Source: Psychromonas ossibalaenae ATCC BAA-1528
Lineage (GTDB): Bacteria; Pseudomonadota; Gammaproteobacteria; Enterobacterales; Psychromonadaceae
Assembly: GCF_000381745.1 (NCBI RefSeq)
Contig: NZ_KB906978.1
Coordinates: 49,639-113,638, forward strand
Reading direction: 5' to 3'
Length of the DNA: 64,000 bases
Below, piece by piece: positions 8,430 to 17,101 of this stretch. The notes beneath the pieces were generated by a model that was not told the origin of the DNA, made no database searches, and was given only the letters and a program-made list of their open reading frames with translations. Each line of letters starts with the position of its first letter. Position 1 is the stretch's first letter. Both the position numbers and the translations under genes were made by a program.

Positions 8430-8447
8430 GGGGTAAACGTTTACCCC
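8430..8447. promoter_or_regulatory. LacI-type operator upstream of the GH31 gene
   Basis: GGGGTAAACGTTTACCCC is a perfect 18-bp palindrome with the central CG typical of LacI/GalR-family operators. It lies 155 bp before the GH31 start. It differs from the GGGAACGTT sites of the sucrose regulon, so a different regulator, not in this window, probably binds it. Confidence 0.6.
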
Positions 8448-8602
8448 TTTATAGGCCTTTTCCACAAGAGCAAAGCCAGCTCACAACTATCTTTAAAAAC
8501 ATGATGATAGAGCCAAATTATCTTGAACCCCAGGTGCAAAAACATTATCTTTTCGACGTATAACATTTAATAAATAAACAAAATTTTAACAGGGAATGTG
8601 TC

Positions 8603-11116
8603 ATGCGTATTTTTGTATTATTTTTAACCTTATTATTCAGCGCCCAGAGCTGGGCTGATATTCAATGGCTGGCTAAAGAACAGACATATAAACTTAATGG
8701 TGCGACTTTATTCAAACTGCGCAAGCAGTTAAACAAAGAAGAGCAGAATAGTTTAAAAACACTGCGTAATGTTGTATTTAATAACCGCGCCGAGTTTGAA
8801 GGTGCGTTAGAAACAGCAATAGGCAAGCAGCATGCAATGACAGAGACATTAACCGGCAAAGCCGAAATGCCGGCTGTCAGCTACGGCATTGAAGCAAGAA
8901 ACCCGCTGTTAAGTCTGGTTATCAGTGACGGCGATTATCAGCAGGATGAGAATGCATTTACTCAACAAAGCTGGCTGCAGTTACCAGAGCTTAATAAAAC
9001 CCCGCAGCTGAAAACCACTTTTAGTAACCAGTGCCTGCAGGTAGCATCACAAAATGTGCAGCTGTTTGAGTTATGCTCCGGTTCACAGAACGGTGAAAGT
9101 AAAAGTGCTTATTTAAAAACCGATGCTGACTCAATACTTGGCCTGGGGCAGGAGTTTGTCAATCCGGGTGTCACTACGGCAAACCGCCTGGGTGATACAC
9201 GTAACGGTAAAAATACCATGAGCGGATTTAACCGCGGCTACAATGGTAATACACTATTCCCGATTGCATATTTTGATTTTCCTGAAAGCGCACATAAGCA
9301 GCCTTTTGCACTTATTCTCGATAACCGCTACCCGCAAAGCTGGGACTTTAGTGAAGCGCCTTATAAGCTCAGCGTAGAAGGCGGTGATTTTAAAATACAC
9401 GTACTTACCGGTAAGACCCTTGCCGATATTCGCCGCAGCTACATGTTGATGGCGGGCACTCCTCTGCTTCCGCCGAAATCTGCATTTGGTTTATGGGTGT
9501 CAGAATACGGCTATGAAAACTGGGCCGAACTTGATGATAAAATAGCGACACTAAAACAGAACAACTTTCCGGTCAGCGGTGCGGTACTGGACCTGCAGTG
9601 GTTCGGCGGCATTACTGAAGATGCGAACAGCCAGATGGGCAGCCTTACCTGGGATTTGAAAAACTTTCCTAAACCTGCCGATAAAATTGCAGCCTATAAG
9701 AAAGCTGATATCGACATGATAGTGATCGAAGAATCCTATATCAGTAAGGGCCTGGATGAATATAAGGAGCTGGATAAACGCGGTTTTCTTGCTCATGATA
9801 ATAAGGGTAACAGCCTGGATGTAACCGAGGAAGGTGCTTGGTGGGGACACGGCGGCATGATGGACTGGAGCAACAAGGAAGGCCGTAACTTCTGGCATGA
9901 CTACCGCCGCCAGGCGCTGGTTGATGCTGGCGTAACGGGTCACTGGACCGATCTTGGTGAGCCGGAAATGCATAACCCTGATTTCAAATACGGTGACGGA
10001 CTGGATCATGAGATGATTCATAATTCATTTAACATGATCTGGCTGCAGAGTATTTATGACGGTTATCAGCGTAATAATCCTGAAAAACGTCCGTTTATGA
10101 TGTCCCGCTCAGGCGGCATCGGTATGCAGGCATTAGGCGCGGTTATCTGGTCTGGCGATATCGGCAGTGATTATGCATCTCTAGCGGCACAAATGCCGCA
10201 GCAGACACACATGATGTGGTCAGGTTTAGATTATTACGGCTCTGACATCGGCGGTTTCCACCGCAAAGCACTGCTCAACTCAGATATGGAGCAGACTAAA
10301 GAGCAGGCCATGGATGAGCTGTATACGCAGTGGTTTGCCTATTCAAGCCTGTATGAAGTGCCGGTACGAGCACACACTGAAAACCTGTGTAACTGCAAAG
10401 AAACGACGCCGGATCGTATCGGTGATATGGACAGTAACCGTGCCAGCATTAAACTACGTTATGAGCTGCTGCCGTATTATTATTCATTAGCTTACCGTGC
10501 TTATTCGCAGGCAGAGCCGCTTTTCCCGTCTCTAGAGTACTACTACCCTAATGATCAGCAGGCTAAAAACCTAGGTCATATAAAAATGGTCGGTCCGTTC
10601 CTGGTTGGTTCATCGGTTGCTGAACAAGGACAGAAAGACAGCTCCACCTACCTGCCTAAAGGCACCTGGTATGACTTCCGTTCAGGAAAGCGCGTAGTTT
10701 CTCAAGGAGAATGGTTCAAACAGGAACTATATATTAATAAGATTCTCACTCTGCCGTTATTTGCCAAAGAAGGTGCGCTGATTCCGCAGAGCATCAATAA
10801 AGAAAACAGCTTAAAAATATTCGGTTTTGGTGAGCAGCAGTTTACCTGGTATGACGATGACGGTGCCAGCAGTGCTTATCAGCAGGGAAAATACCAGCAG
10901 ATTCAGCTGCACAGTAAAAACAAACAAGTGCTTCTTTCGCGCACGGCAGGCAGTAAATTAACCATCAATACTATCAACTGGATATTGCCTTCAGATAAGA
11001 AAATTAAGAGGGTTAGTTCAAACTTAGGCGATCTGAAATTTGAACAGCGAGGTACACAGCTGCACATCAAACTTCCTGATTTCGATAAGCAGCTTAACCT
11101 GGAGTTAAAGCTTTAA
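8603..11116 (+). CDS. Exported GH31 family alpha-glycosidase
   Basis: The 837-residue product starts with a clear signal peptide (MRIFVLFLTLLFSAQSWA), so it acts in the periplasm or outside the cell. The GH31 (beta/alpha)8 barrel carries the nucleophile motif GHWTDLGEPE with D450, and WSGDIGSD with D519 as the acid/base. Their spacing of about 70 residues matches the family. Upstream lies the GH31 N-terminal beta-sandwich (about 100-280). A DUF5110-type C-terminal sandwich (FGFGEQQFTWYDDDGASSAY) ends the protein. Family activities are alpha-glucosidase, alpha-xylosidase and related; the exact substrate is not determinable here. RBS GGGA precedes the ATG. The perfect LacI-type palindrome at 8430 suggests sugar induction. 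It is monocistronic with a terminator downstream. Confidence 0.9.
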   Translation: MRIFVLFLTLLFSAQSWADIQWLAKEQTYKLNGATLFKLRKQLNKEEQNSLKTLRNVVFNNRAEFEGALETAIGKQHAMTETLTGKAEMPAVSYGIEARNPLLSLVISDGDYQQDENAFTQQSWLQLPELNKTPQLKTTFSNQCLQVASQNVQLFELCSGSQNGESKSAYLKTDADSILGLGQEFVNPGVTTANRLGDTRNGKNTMSGFNRGYNGNTLFPIAYFDFPESAHKQPFALILDNRYPQSWDFSEAPYKLSVEGGDFKIHVLTGKTLADIRRSYMLMAGTPLLPPKSAFGLWVSEYGYENWAELDDKIATLKQNNFPVSGAVLDLQWFGGITEDANSQMGSLTWDLKNFPKPADKIAAYKKADIDMIVIEESYISKGLDEYKELDKRGFLAHDNKGNSLDVTEEGAWWGHGGMMDWSNKEGRNFWHDYRRQALVDAGVTGHWTDLGEPEMHNPDFKYGDGLDHEMIHNSFNMIWLQSIYDGYQRNNPEKRPFMMSRSGGIGMQALGAVIWSGDIGSDYASLAAQMPQQTHMMWSGLDYYGSDIGGFHRKALLNSDMEQTKEQAMDELYTQWFAYSSLYEVPVRAHTENLCNCKETTPDRIGDMDSNRASIKLRYELLPYYYSLAYRAYSQAEPLFPSLEYYYPNDQQAKNLGHIKMVGPFLVGSSVAEQGQKDSSTYLPKGTWYDFRSGKRVVSQGEWFKQELYINKILTLPLFAKEGALIPQSINKENSLKIFGFGEQQFTWYDDDGASSAYQQGKYQQIQLHSKNKQVLLSRTAGSKLTINTINWILPSDKKIKRVSSNLGDLKFEQRGTQLHIKLPDFDKQLNLELKL

Positions 11117-11140
11117 GCTAAAAACACCGTTAAATCCAAT

Positions 11141-11167
11141 GACCGCCCAAGAGGCGGTCTTTTTTTT
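11141..11167 (+). terminator. Terminator of the GH31 gene
   Basis: GACCGCC-CAAGA-GGCGGTC is followed by eight T, 25 bp after the stop. Confidence 0.9.
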
Positions 11168-11305
11168 GTACAACACGCAGCAGCTTCCCCATACCCGTTA
11201 GCAGCTCCATAATAAATGGGCCGGCTAAGTATCTGACAGTTCCCTCTCAATCCGTCAATCTGACCTATACTCGACAAGTCTCCACTAAATTTTTTGGGAG
11301 GTTAA

Positions 11306-11974
11306 ATGTTTTTTAACCGCAGCCTGAAGCTGCTAAGCAAAGTATTAACTGTTTTTTTCTGCTTTACTGTCGGTGGCCCGGTCGAGGCGGCAGTATTAAA
11401 GATTCAGGCGATCGATCAACAGAACAAACCCGTGGAAAATGCGGTTATTACTGCAACTCCGTTGTTTTCTAAAGTTGAAATCGTTAAACAGACAAAAATT
11501 ATCGATCAGATCAATAAAGAATACGTTCCCCGTGTAGTCATAATCAGCAAAGGCTCGTCAGTCAAATTTCCCAATAAAGACAATATAAGGCATCACGTTT
11601 ATTCATTTTCTAAAGCGAAACAGTTTGAGCTGCCGTTATATGAAGGCAGTACGGCACCACCGGTCGAATTTAACAGCGAAGGCACGGTTACTTTAGGCTG
11701 TAATATTCACGACTGGATGCGCGGTTACGTTTATATCAGTGAGACTCCTTTCGCCGCGTTAACCGACAAAAAAGGGGCTGCTGTAATTCAGGAGCTAACG
11801 GAAGAAACCTATCGAGTTGATTTCTGGCATCCGCGCTTAAAAAAAACACTTATCTCCCGTGAGATTAAACTGCAGCAGGATTCTATTGAAACCGTCAAAA
11901 TCAGACTACAGCTCAAGCAGTTAATCAAGAAAAGACAAAAAATGAAAACGCGCTTCGGCCGCTACTCCGATTAA
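11306..11974 (+). CDS. Periplasmic cupredoxin-domain protein ('methylamine utilization'-type)
   Basis: This 222-residue exported protein has a signal peptide ending near VGGPVEA. A plastocyanin-like domain follows, with a type 1 copper site readable as His in KDNIRHHVYSF, then Cys, His and Met in GCNIHDWMRGYVYI. The order H-C-H-M is canonical. Residues about 150-195 form a small beta-domain (PFAALTDKKGAAVI... YRVDFWHPRL) and the C-terminus is strongly basic (KKRQKMKTRFGR). Homologs are often annotated 'methylamine utilization protein' but no methylamine genes are present. The next gene, a membrane adenylate cyclase, starts only 12 bp after the stop, so the two are almost surely one operon. 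A copper- or redox-linked input to cyclase signalling is an inference from this pairing. Confidence 0.83.
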   Translation: MFFNRSLKLLSKVLTVFFCFTVGGPVEAAVLKIQAIDQQNKPVENAVITATPLFSKVEIVKQTKIIDQINKEYVPRVVIISKGSSVKFPNKDNIRHHVYSFSKAKQFELPLYEGSTAPPVEFNSEGTVTLGCNIHDWMRGYVYISETPFAALTDKKGAAVIQELTEETYRVDFWHPRLKKTLISREIKLQQDSIETVKIRLQLKQLIKKRQKMKTRFGRYSD

Positions 11975-11986
11975 TCATGCCCCGAT

Positions 11987-13897
11987 ATGACTATGCAGTT
12001 TAAACGCTTCCAAACCCGTCTGATTGTCTTCTTTGTTGCGCTGCTGGCACTGCTGCAGCTGACCGTCTTTTTAGCAGTTAATGATGCGAACATTCGTAAT
12101 GCCAGGCAGGTTATTAAAGAAAACCTGCAGGTCGGCTCAAGTGTATTTAACCGGCTGATTGAAGAAAGAACACGTAACCTGTTCCAGCACGCCAGGCTGA
12201 TTTCTTCTGATTATGCTTTTAAACCGGCATTTTATTCTGATGACCGGCCTACAATTTTATCCGCCCTGGAGAATCACCTACAGCGCATAGAAGATGCCGA
12301 CATTATGTTACTGGTCGATTTAGATTTAAAAATCATCGCCGATACCCGCAGTCCTGAAATAACAAGCGAAACAGTCGCCTGGCCGGCGCTGATTGAAAGA
12401 GCAGAGCAGAATGATTACGCCGAAGCGACCGCTGTTGTTCTGATCGAGAATCTGCCTTTTCAGATAATCGTTGTGCCTTACCTCTCCCCTGATATTAACG
12501 CCTGGATATTATTAGGTTTTGCGATCGACCAGCAGGTGGCAGATGACCTTAAGCAGATGATCAACAGCGAAATTTCATTTTTTGTTTCCTCCGACAGTAA
12601 GCAGTGGAGACTTACCCGGAGCACGCTTGATAAAGATAAAGCCGGCAGCTTAATGCGTAAAAACAAACAGCAGGAACTGTCTTTTAATCAGGGGCAGACT
12701 TTCACTCTTGATGACGAAGAATATATCGTTTTATACACACAGCTGGCAGAAAATAAAACCGTTTTCGCCATGCTGCAGCGATCGCTGGATCAAGCATTAA
12801 AACCTTACTTAAGGCTCAGACAGACATTACAGATATTAATGCTGTTCGGACTGCTTCTCTCTTTGCTGGGCGCACTGTTTATTGCCAGGAAAGTAACCAA
12901 GCCGGTTAAGGCCCTAACGCTTAGCGTGCAGAAGATTGAACAGGGTGATTACCATACAAAAATCATCACTGAGCAGAAAGATGAAATCGGCCAGCTGGCC
13001 GGCTCCTTTAACCAGATGGCAAAAGGACTCGAAGAAAAAGAAAAAGTCAGAAACCTGCTTGGAAAAGTTGTCTCCAAAGAAGTTGCAGAGGAGCTTCTGT
13101 GTAGAAAAATAGAATTAGGCGGTGAAGAAAAACAAGCGACCATACTGTTTTCCGATATTCGGGACTTTACCAGCCTTTGTGAAGGTGCGCCAGCACAGGA
13201 AATATTAACAATGTTAAATGTTTATTTAACCAAAATGAGTGCCGTTATCGAGATTAATCATGGAGTTATTGATAAATATATCGGTGATGCCATTATGGCG
13301 CTTTTCGGTGTCCCCGTTAACCACGGTAATGACGCACATAATGCCGTTGCCACGGCAATAGCAATGAATCAGGCACTGCAGAAACTAAATAAAGATAAAT
13401 TCGGCAAGGCAATAAAAATTGGCATCGGCTTAAATACCGGCCGGGTCGTTGCGGGAAATATGGGATCGCCGGACCGCCTCAACTACACCGTTATCGGTGA
13501 TGATGTTAATCTAGCTTCAAGACTAGAAGGTCTGACTAAATTTTATGATTTACCGGTTTTAGTCAGTGAATCAACCCGAACTGCCGCCGACAGCTTTGTT
13601 TATCAGGAGATTGACCGGGTTCGGGTAAAAGGTAAACAAAATGCCGTTGCCATTTACAGACCAGTCGCTCTATTATCACAAATCAGCCAGCCACAGTGGC
13701 TAGAAGTTGAAATATGCAGCACTATGTTAAGCGCTTACCGGGCTCAGAAATGGGAGAAAGCGCTTGAACAGCTGGATCAATTAGCGCTAATCGAAGACAG
13801 TGAATTTTGTCAAATATACCGGCAGCGTATCGCTATTTTCCAAGTGTCGCCGCCCCCACAGGACTGGGATTTTACTTTTGAATTTACAGAAAAATAA
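11987..13897 (+). CDS. Membrane class III adenylate cyclase with HAMP domain
   Basis: This is a 636-residue inner-membrane cyclase making cAMP. TM1 is about residues 8-27, followed by a periplasmic sensor of about 240 residues (cache-like: IMLLVDLDLKIIADTRS). TM2 is near 275-300 and the HAMP is KPVKALTLSVQKIEQGDYHT. The CYC domain has metal aspartates D390 (FSDIRDF) and D434 (KYIGDAIM), adenine-selecting K430 with D505/D506 (VIGDDVN), and the transition-state N508 and R512 (NLASR). All catalytic residues are present, and K/D selects ATP over GTP. It is translated 12 bp after the cupredoxin gene, which probably feeds its periplasmic sensor. Several CRP-like sites elsewhere in the window show cAMP matters to this cell, but no direct link is shown. 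Confidence 0.9.
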   Translation: MTMQFKRFQTRLIVFFVALLALLQLTVFLAVNDANIRNARQVIKENLQVGSSVFNRLIEERTRNLFQHARLISSDYAFKPAFYSDDRPTILSALENHLQRIEDADIMLLVDLDLKIIADTRSPEITSETVAWPALIERAEQNDYAEATAVVLIENLPFQIIVVPYLSPDINAWILLGFAIDQQVADDLKQMINSEISFFVSSDSKQWRLTRSTLDKDKAGSLMRKNKQQELSFNQGQTFTLDDEEYIVLYTQLAENKTVFAMLQRSLDQALKPYLRLRQTLQILMLFGLLLSLLGALFIARKVTKPVKALTLSVQKIEQGDYHTKIITEQKDEIGQLAGSFNQMAKGLEEKEKVRNLLGKVVSKEVAEELLCRKIELGGEEKQATILFSDIRDFTSLCEGAPAQEILTMLNVYLTKMSAVIEINHGVIDKYIGDAIMALFGVPVNHGNDAHNAVATAIAMNQALQKLNKDKFGKAIKIGIGLNTGRVVAGNMGSPDRLNYTVIGDDVNLASRLEGLTKFYDLPVLVSESTRTAADSFVYQEIDRVRVKGKQNAVAIYRPVALLSQISQPQWLEVEICSTMLSAYRAQKWEKALEQLDQLALIEDSEFCQIYRQRIAIFQVSPPPQDWDFTFEFTEK

Positions 13898-13920
13898 ATA
13901 AAAGCCGGCCCATATCTTCA

Positions 13921-14946
13921 TTAATCACAGCGGGTAAGTACTGCAGTCTTTTTCGCCAGCTCCTCCAACCATAGATAGCGCCGGCGATGTTGAGCACGCC
14001 GGCTGCGTTTAACCTCTTCAATTGCGCGTAACTGCAGAGATGTCGGCAGCGTCATCATAGTCTGGTCAAAATGTCTGCCGTCATGCTCCTGCCACAAGGC
14101 ATTATAATCAAATTTTATCTGCAAAAACTTCTTACGGTATTTTCGACAATTATAAACATGCGCATGGCTTTATAAGGCGTATATTTCCTCACTTCCCAGC
14201 GCTTTAGCAATAACTTTCATCACTGTAATAAGCAGCGGTTTTGGCCTTAAACCATGTGCAGCTTTTGTTAAGTCACGAACAACAGCCATCGGCTCTTCAA
14301 TACTGGGCTCAGGGCCCTGGATTGCCGTCATAATAATTGAACACTGCCGCCGGCTGCCGCTAAATACAAAAGCGCAGCTGTAGACACGCTGCCCAGACCG
14401 GTTTATCACCGACAATGTCAGTTCACCTTCACGGCGAAATGTCGGCTCAAATTTAATAACTAGAGAAAATTCTTCATCTAAATCAGTAATTAACAGTCCT
14501 TCTTCTAAATAAGCCGGCTGAATCCAATGGGCAAGACGCAGCCTTAATAACTGATAATGTTTGGTCATTATCTCAATACGCTGCACAGGCGTTGAAACAA
14601 CTGAAAAATAAGGCCTAAGATGCTTAACCAGCTGCTCAGGGTAACGGCAGACAAATAACTCTAACTGCTGTTCCTGATAAAGCTCAAGTACATCAAGGGT
14701 ACTTTTTTTGTGCACTTTCATACGCAGTCGACATTTTAGCTGGTTCTTTAGGCTGTTAGGATAAGCATGAGAAGCAATCGCTTTATAGGGTGCCGGGGAG
14801 TTAAAAATAGACTGTGAGATATCCTTTGTAGTGACTAAATGACTATTTTCGTTATTTGACAGCATAATAAAATGATCCTGCAGGATTAAAAGAGAGTCAT
14901 ATTGACTGACTGTTTTGAAGCAGGGGATTATAAGTTGATACTGCAC
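13921..14946 (-). pseudogene. virK/ybjX-family (DUF535) gene interrupted by one in-frame TAA
   Basis: Two open stretches in the same frame (14946 to 14170, and 14169 to 13921) are separated only by a TAA at 14170-14172. The first 258 residues carry VirK/YbjX features: a 'YPEQLVKHLRPYFS' segment, QRIEIMTKHYQLL, the ELTLSVINRSGQRVYSCAFVF strand and a 'GLRPKPLLITVMKVIAKALG' helix. The continuation reads SHAHVYNCRKYRKKF, then FDYNALWQEHDG and EEVKRSRRAQHRRRYLWLEEL, the usual C-terminal end of the same family. No frameshift is needed to join them. VirK/YbjX proteins are linked to envelope and virulence phenotypes with no known biochemistry. The start is uncertain (GTG 14946 or ATG 14865). A point mutation or sequencing error is the simplest cause. 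Confidence 0.8.
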
Positions 14947-15003
14947 TTCTTTGTGTATGTCTTGGTACCTGTTTGTACAGGTTTGTATGAAGACAATGGC
15001 TTT

Positions 15004-15270
15004 TAGGGCCTGTTGAACTTTGCCGGTTAATTTTTGTTCTATCTAAAAGCGTTTTGATCGCGACGAACGAGATGTAGCTTAGTCATCTAAGTGAATTTCG
15101 TTCAACAAAGAGCAAAACGCTTTGAGATGAACCCGAAGGGCAACGTTTGCTGACAATTTCTACTGTGTTATCGTCTATTTATGTAGAATAACTACACTAC
15201 ATAGACTCTGCCTTGTACAAATAGCCAGCAAACTGTTGCAAAAACAACCTTGAAAGATCAACAGGCCCTA
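15004..15270. repeat. MITE-like element with terminal inverted repeats (267 bp)
   Basis: The ends TAGGGCCTGTTGAACTTTG and, inverted, TAGGGCCTGTTGATCTTTC agree at 17 of 19 positions. Both ends begin with TA, consistent with a TA target duplication around a GGGCCTGTTGA core. The element has no reading frame of note. An internal inverted repeat (AAAGCGTTTTG near 15046 with CAAAACGCTTT near 15113) would fold a long hairpin. This architecture fits a non-autonomous transposable element. The parent transposase is not in the window. Confidence 0.72.
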
Positions 15271-15649
15271 GTAATTCTGTTATCTAGGCGCTCGATTTAG
15301 GCGCAGGTGTAAATGGAGGAATAAAGCATTACTGCGGGAGAAAGTAGACCGAAAAAAGACCTCTCTAGTTCACATTTCACTGAGTTATGACAAAAACATG
15401 ATTTTTACATAAATATATTTCAATCCTGGTCGAATTGCCCCATAATCCCGCCCATTCACAAATGTGAATAAATAACAGGTAATCTTTACCTAATTTTAAC
15501 CCGGGTTATTTAATAATTTGTCAGCTCAGAACTTTCCACTTTTCTGCTGAGCGACCACTGTTTATTAAACGACCAGTCATCTTTATTTATCTTCCTAATA
15601 AAAATTAGGAGATCTCTTGAAGGTGATGAAAAAAAAGTGAGTTATCCCC
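15271..15649 (+). other. 379-bp leader region of the NCS2 permease
   Basis: Non-coding. It contains an inverted repeat ATTCACA-AA-TGTGAAT (15454-15469), a possible regulator site, followed by an AT-rich promoter-like stretch. I see no purine-riboswitch core and no PurR-type ACGCAAACG box. Confidence 0.4.
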
Positions 15650-17005
15650 ATGGAAACGGCTAGTCAATCTACACCTAACACAGAGTCTATCAAAACCTCC
15701 GCTTTTGCATCCTTAATGGAAAAGCTGTTCAAATTAAAAGCCCACAATACTAATATAAAAATTGAAGTAACTGCTGGTATCACAACGTTTGTTACTATGG
15801 CTTACATCCTTTTTGTCAACCCGGATATCATGTCAATCGCTGGTATGGACTACCAGGCGGTATTTGTTGCCACTGCATTAAGTGCGGCTATAGGCTGTAT
15901 CTTTATGGGGCTTTATGCAAACTGGCCTGTCGGTTTAGCACCGGGTATGGGCCTGAATGCCTTCTTTACTTTTGCTGTTGTAAAAGGCATGGAGTATTCC
16001 TGGCAGGTCGCGTTAGGCGCGGTATTTATCTCCAGTGTGGTTTTTGTCATTATGAGTGTGACTAAATTACGCGGCTGGATTATTGACAGCATCCCAACAA
16101 GCCTGCGCTATGCAATGACCGCAGGTGTGGGTCTGTTTCTCGGCATTATCGGCTTAAAAGCAGCCGGTATTATCACAGCCAGTCCGGCAACACTCGTTAC
16201 CATGGGCGACTTTCATGATCCTAAGGTAGTATTAGGCGCATTAAGTTTCATTATTATTGCAGTACTTGCATCACGTAAAGTCTTCGGCTCCGTACTGATA
16301 GGTATTATTGCTGTCACAGCTATCAGCTCTCTGATGGGCTTAGTTACAATGCCTGAACAGGTAGTGTCTTTGCCGACCGGTTTATCAAAAACATTTATGC
16401 AGATGGATGTGATGGGAGCACTTGATGTTTCTATGGTTAGTATTATTTTAGCTTTCCTGTTTGTAAATATGTTTGATACTGCCGGAACTATGATCGGTGT
16501 TGCTGACAGTGCTCATTTTTATAATAAAGACGGCAAAATTAAAAACCTCAATAAAGCCCTTACTGCTGACAGTCTCGCCAGTGTTGCCGGTGCAGTTGTC
16601 GGCTGTCCTCCAGTGACTACCTATGTCGAAAGTAACGCAGGTATTGCAGAAGGCGGACGTACAGGTTTAACCGCCGTTGTTGTCGGCTTATTGTTCTTAG
16701 CTGCCATGTTTTTTGCGCCGATAGCACAAATAGTTCCTGGTTATGCAACTGCAGGTGCTTTAATTTATGTTGCTTTCTTAATGGTCGGCAGCTTAAGCAA
16801 GGTAAACTGGGATGAGTTTACCGACTACGTACCGGCAGCTATCACAGCGATCATGATGCCGCTTACTTATTCCATTGCAGACGGCATTATTTTAGGTTTC
16901 TTATCATTTGCAATTATCAAACATGCTACCGGCCGCTCCAAGGATGTTTCTTTCGGCATGAACGTACTGGCCATTGTGTTTATTGCTAAACTTGCATTTA
17001 TTTAA
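15650..17005 (+). CDS. NCS2-family purine permease (adenine/hypoxanthine/guanine type)
   Basis: This 451-residue inner-membrane symporter imports purine bases with protons. Most of the protein is hydrophobic, with roughly 12-14 helices. Family marks are the N-terminal EVTAGITTFVTMAYILFVNP, GLAPGMGLNAFFTF (the NCS2/AzgA substrate-site loop), MFDTAGTMIGVADSAHFYN and the SVAGAVVGCPPVTTYVESNA stretch with its conserved Glu. Length and motifs match the AzgA-like branch (E. coli AdeP, GhxP and PurP paralogs) rather than UraA-type uracil carriers. Which purine it takes is undetermined. It is a single gene ending in a symmetric hairpin shared with the convergent downstream gene. Confidence 0.92.
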   Translation: METASQSTPNTESIKTSAFASLMEKLFKLKAHNTNIKIEVTAGITTFVTMAYILFVNPDIMSIAGMDYQAVFVATALSAAIGCIFMGLYANWPVGLAPGMGLNAFFTFAVVKGMEYSWQVALGAVFISSVVFVIMSVTKLRGWIIDSIPTSLRYAMTAGVGLFLGIIGLKAAGIITASPATLVTMGDFHDPKVVLGALSFIIIAVLASRKVFGSVLIGIIAVTAISSLMGLVTMPEQVVSLPTGLSKTFMQMDVMGALDVSMVSIILAFLFVNMFDTAGTMIGVADSAHFYNKDGKIKNLNKALTADSLASVAGAVVGCPPVTTYVESNAGIAEGGRTGLTAVVVGLLFLAAMFFAPIAQIVPGYATAGALIYVAFLMVGSLSKVNWDEFTDYVPAAITAIMMPLTYSIADGIILGFLSFAIIKHATGRSKDVSFGMNVLAIVFIAKLAFI

Positions 17006-17010
17006 ATGTC

Positions 17011-17047
17011 ATATTCACTCTACTTCAAATTGAAGTAGAGTGAATAT
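17011..17047. terminator. Symmetric hairpin between convergent genes
   Basis: An 18-bp perfect inverted repeat (arms 17011-17028 and 17030-17047, with a single central A) lies between the NCS2 permease stop and the end of the minus-strand binding-protein gene. No T-run follows on either side. A bidirectional terminator or mRNA-end stabiliser is likely. Confidence 0.55.
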
Positions 17048-17101
17048 TCCCTGCTGAGCTTTTTCGCCTGTGAATTTTTCCAGAGACTTAGCGGAGATGA
17101 A

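Noticed and set aside
8236..8436. Plus-strand short frame
   Set aside because: Antisense to the candidate small membrane protein, runs into the palindromic operator region, and has no supporting motif.
14170..14172. TAA in the virK-like gene as a programmed readthrough or recoding site
   Set aside because: TAA is not a selenocysteine or pyrrolysine codon, and no recoding structure was evident; a nonsense mutation is simpler.
15271..15649. Purine riboswitch before the NCS2 permease
   Set aside because: No matching conserved core or paired loops were found in the leader.
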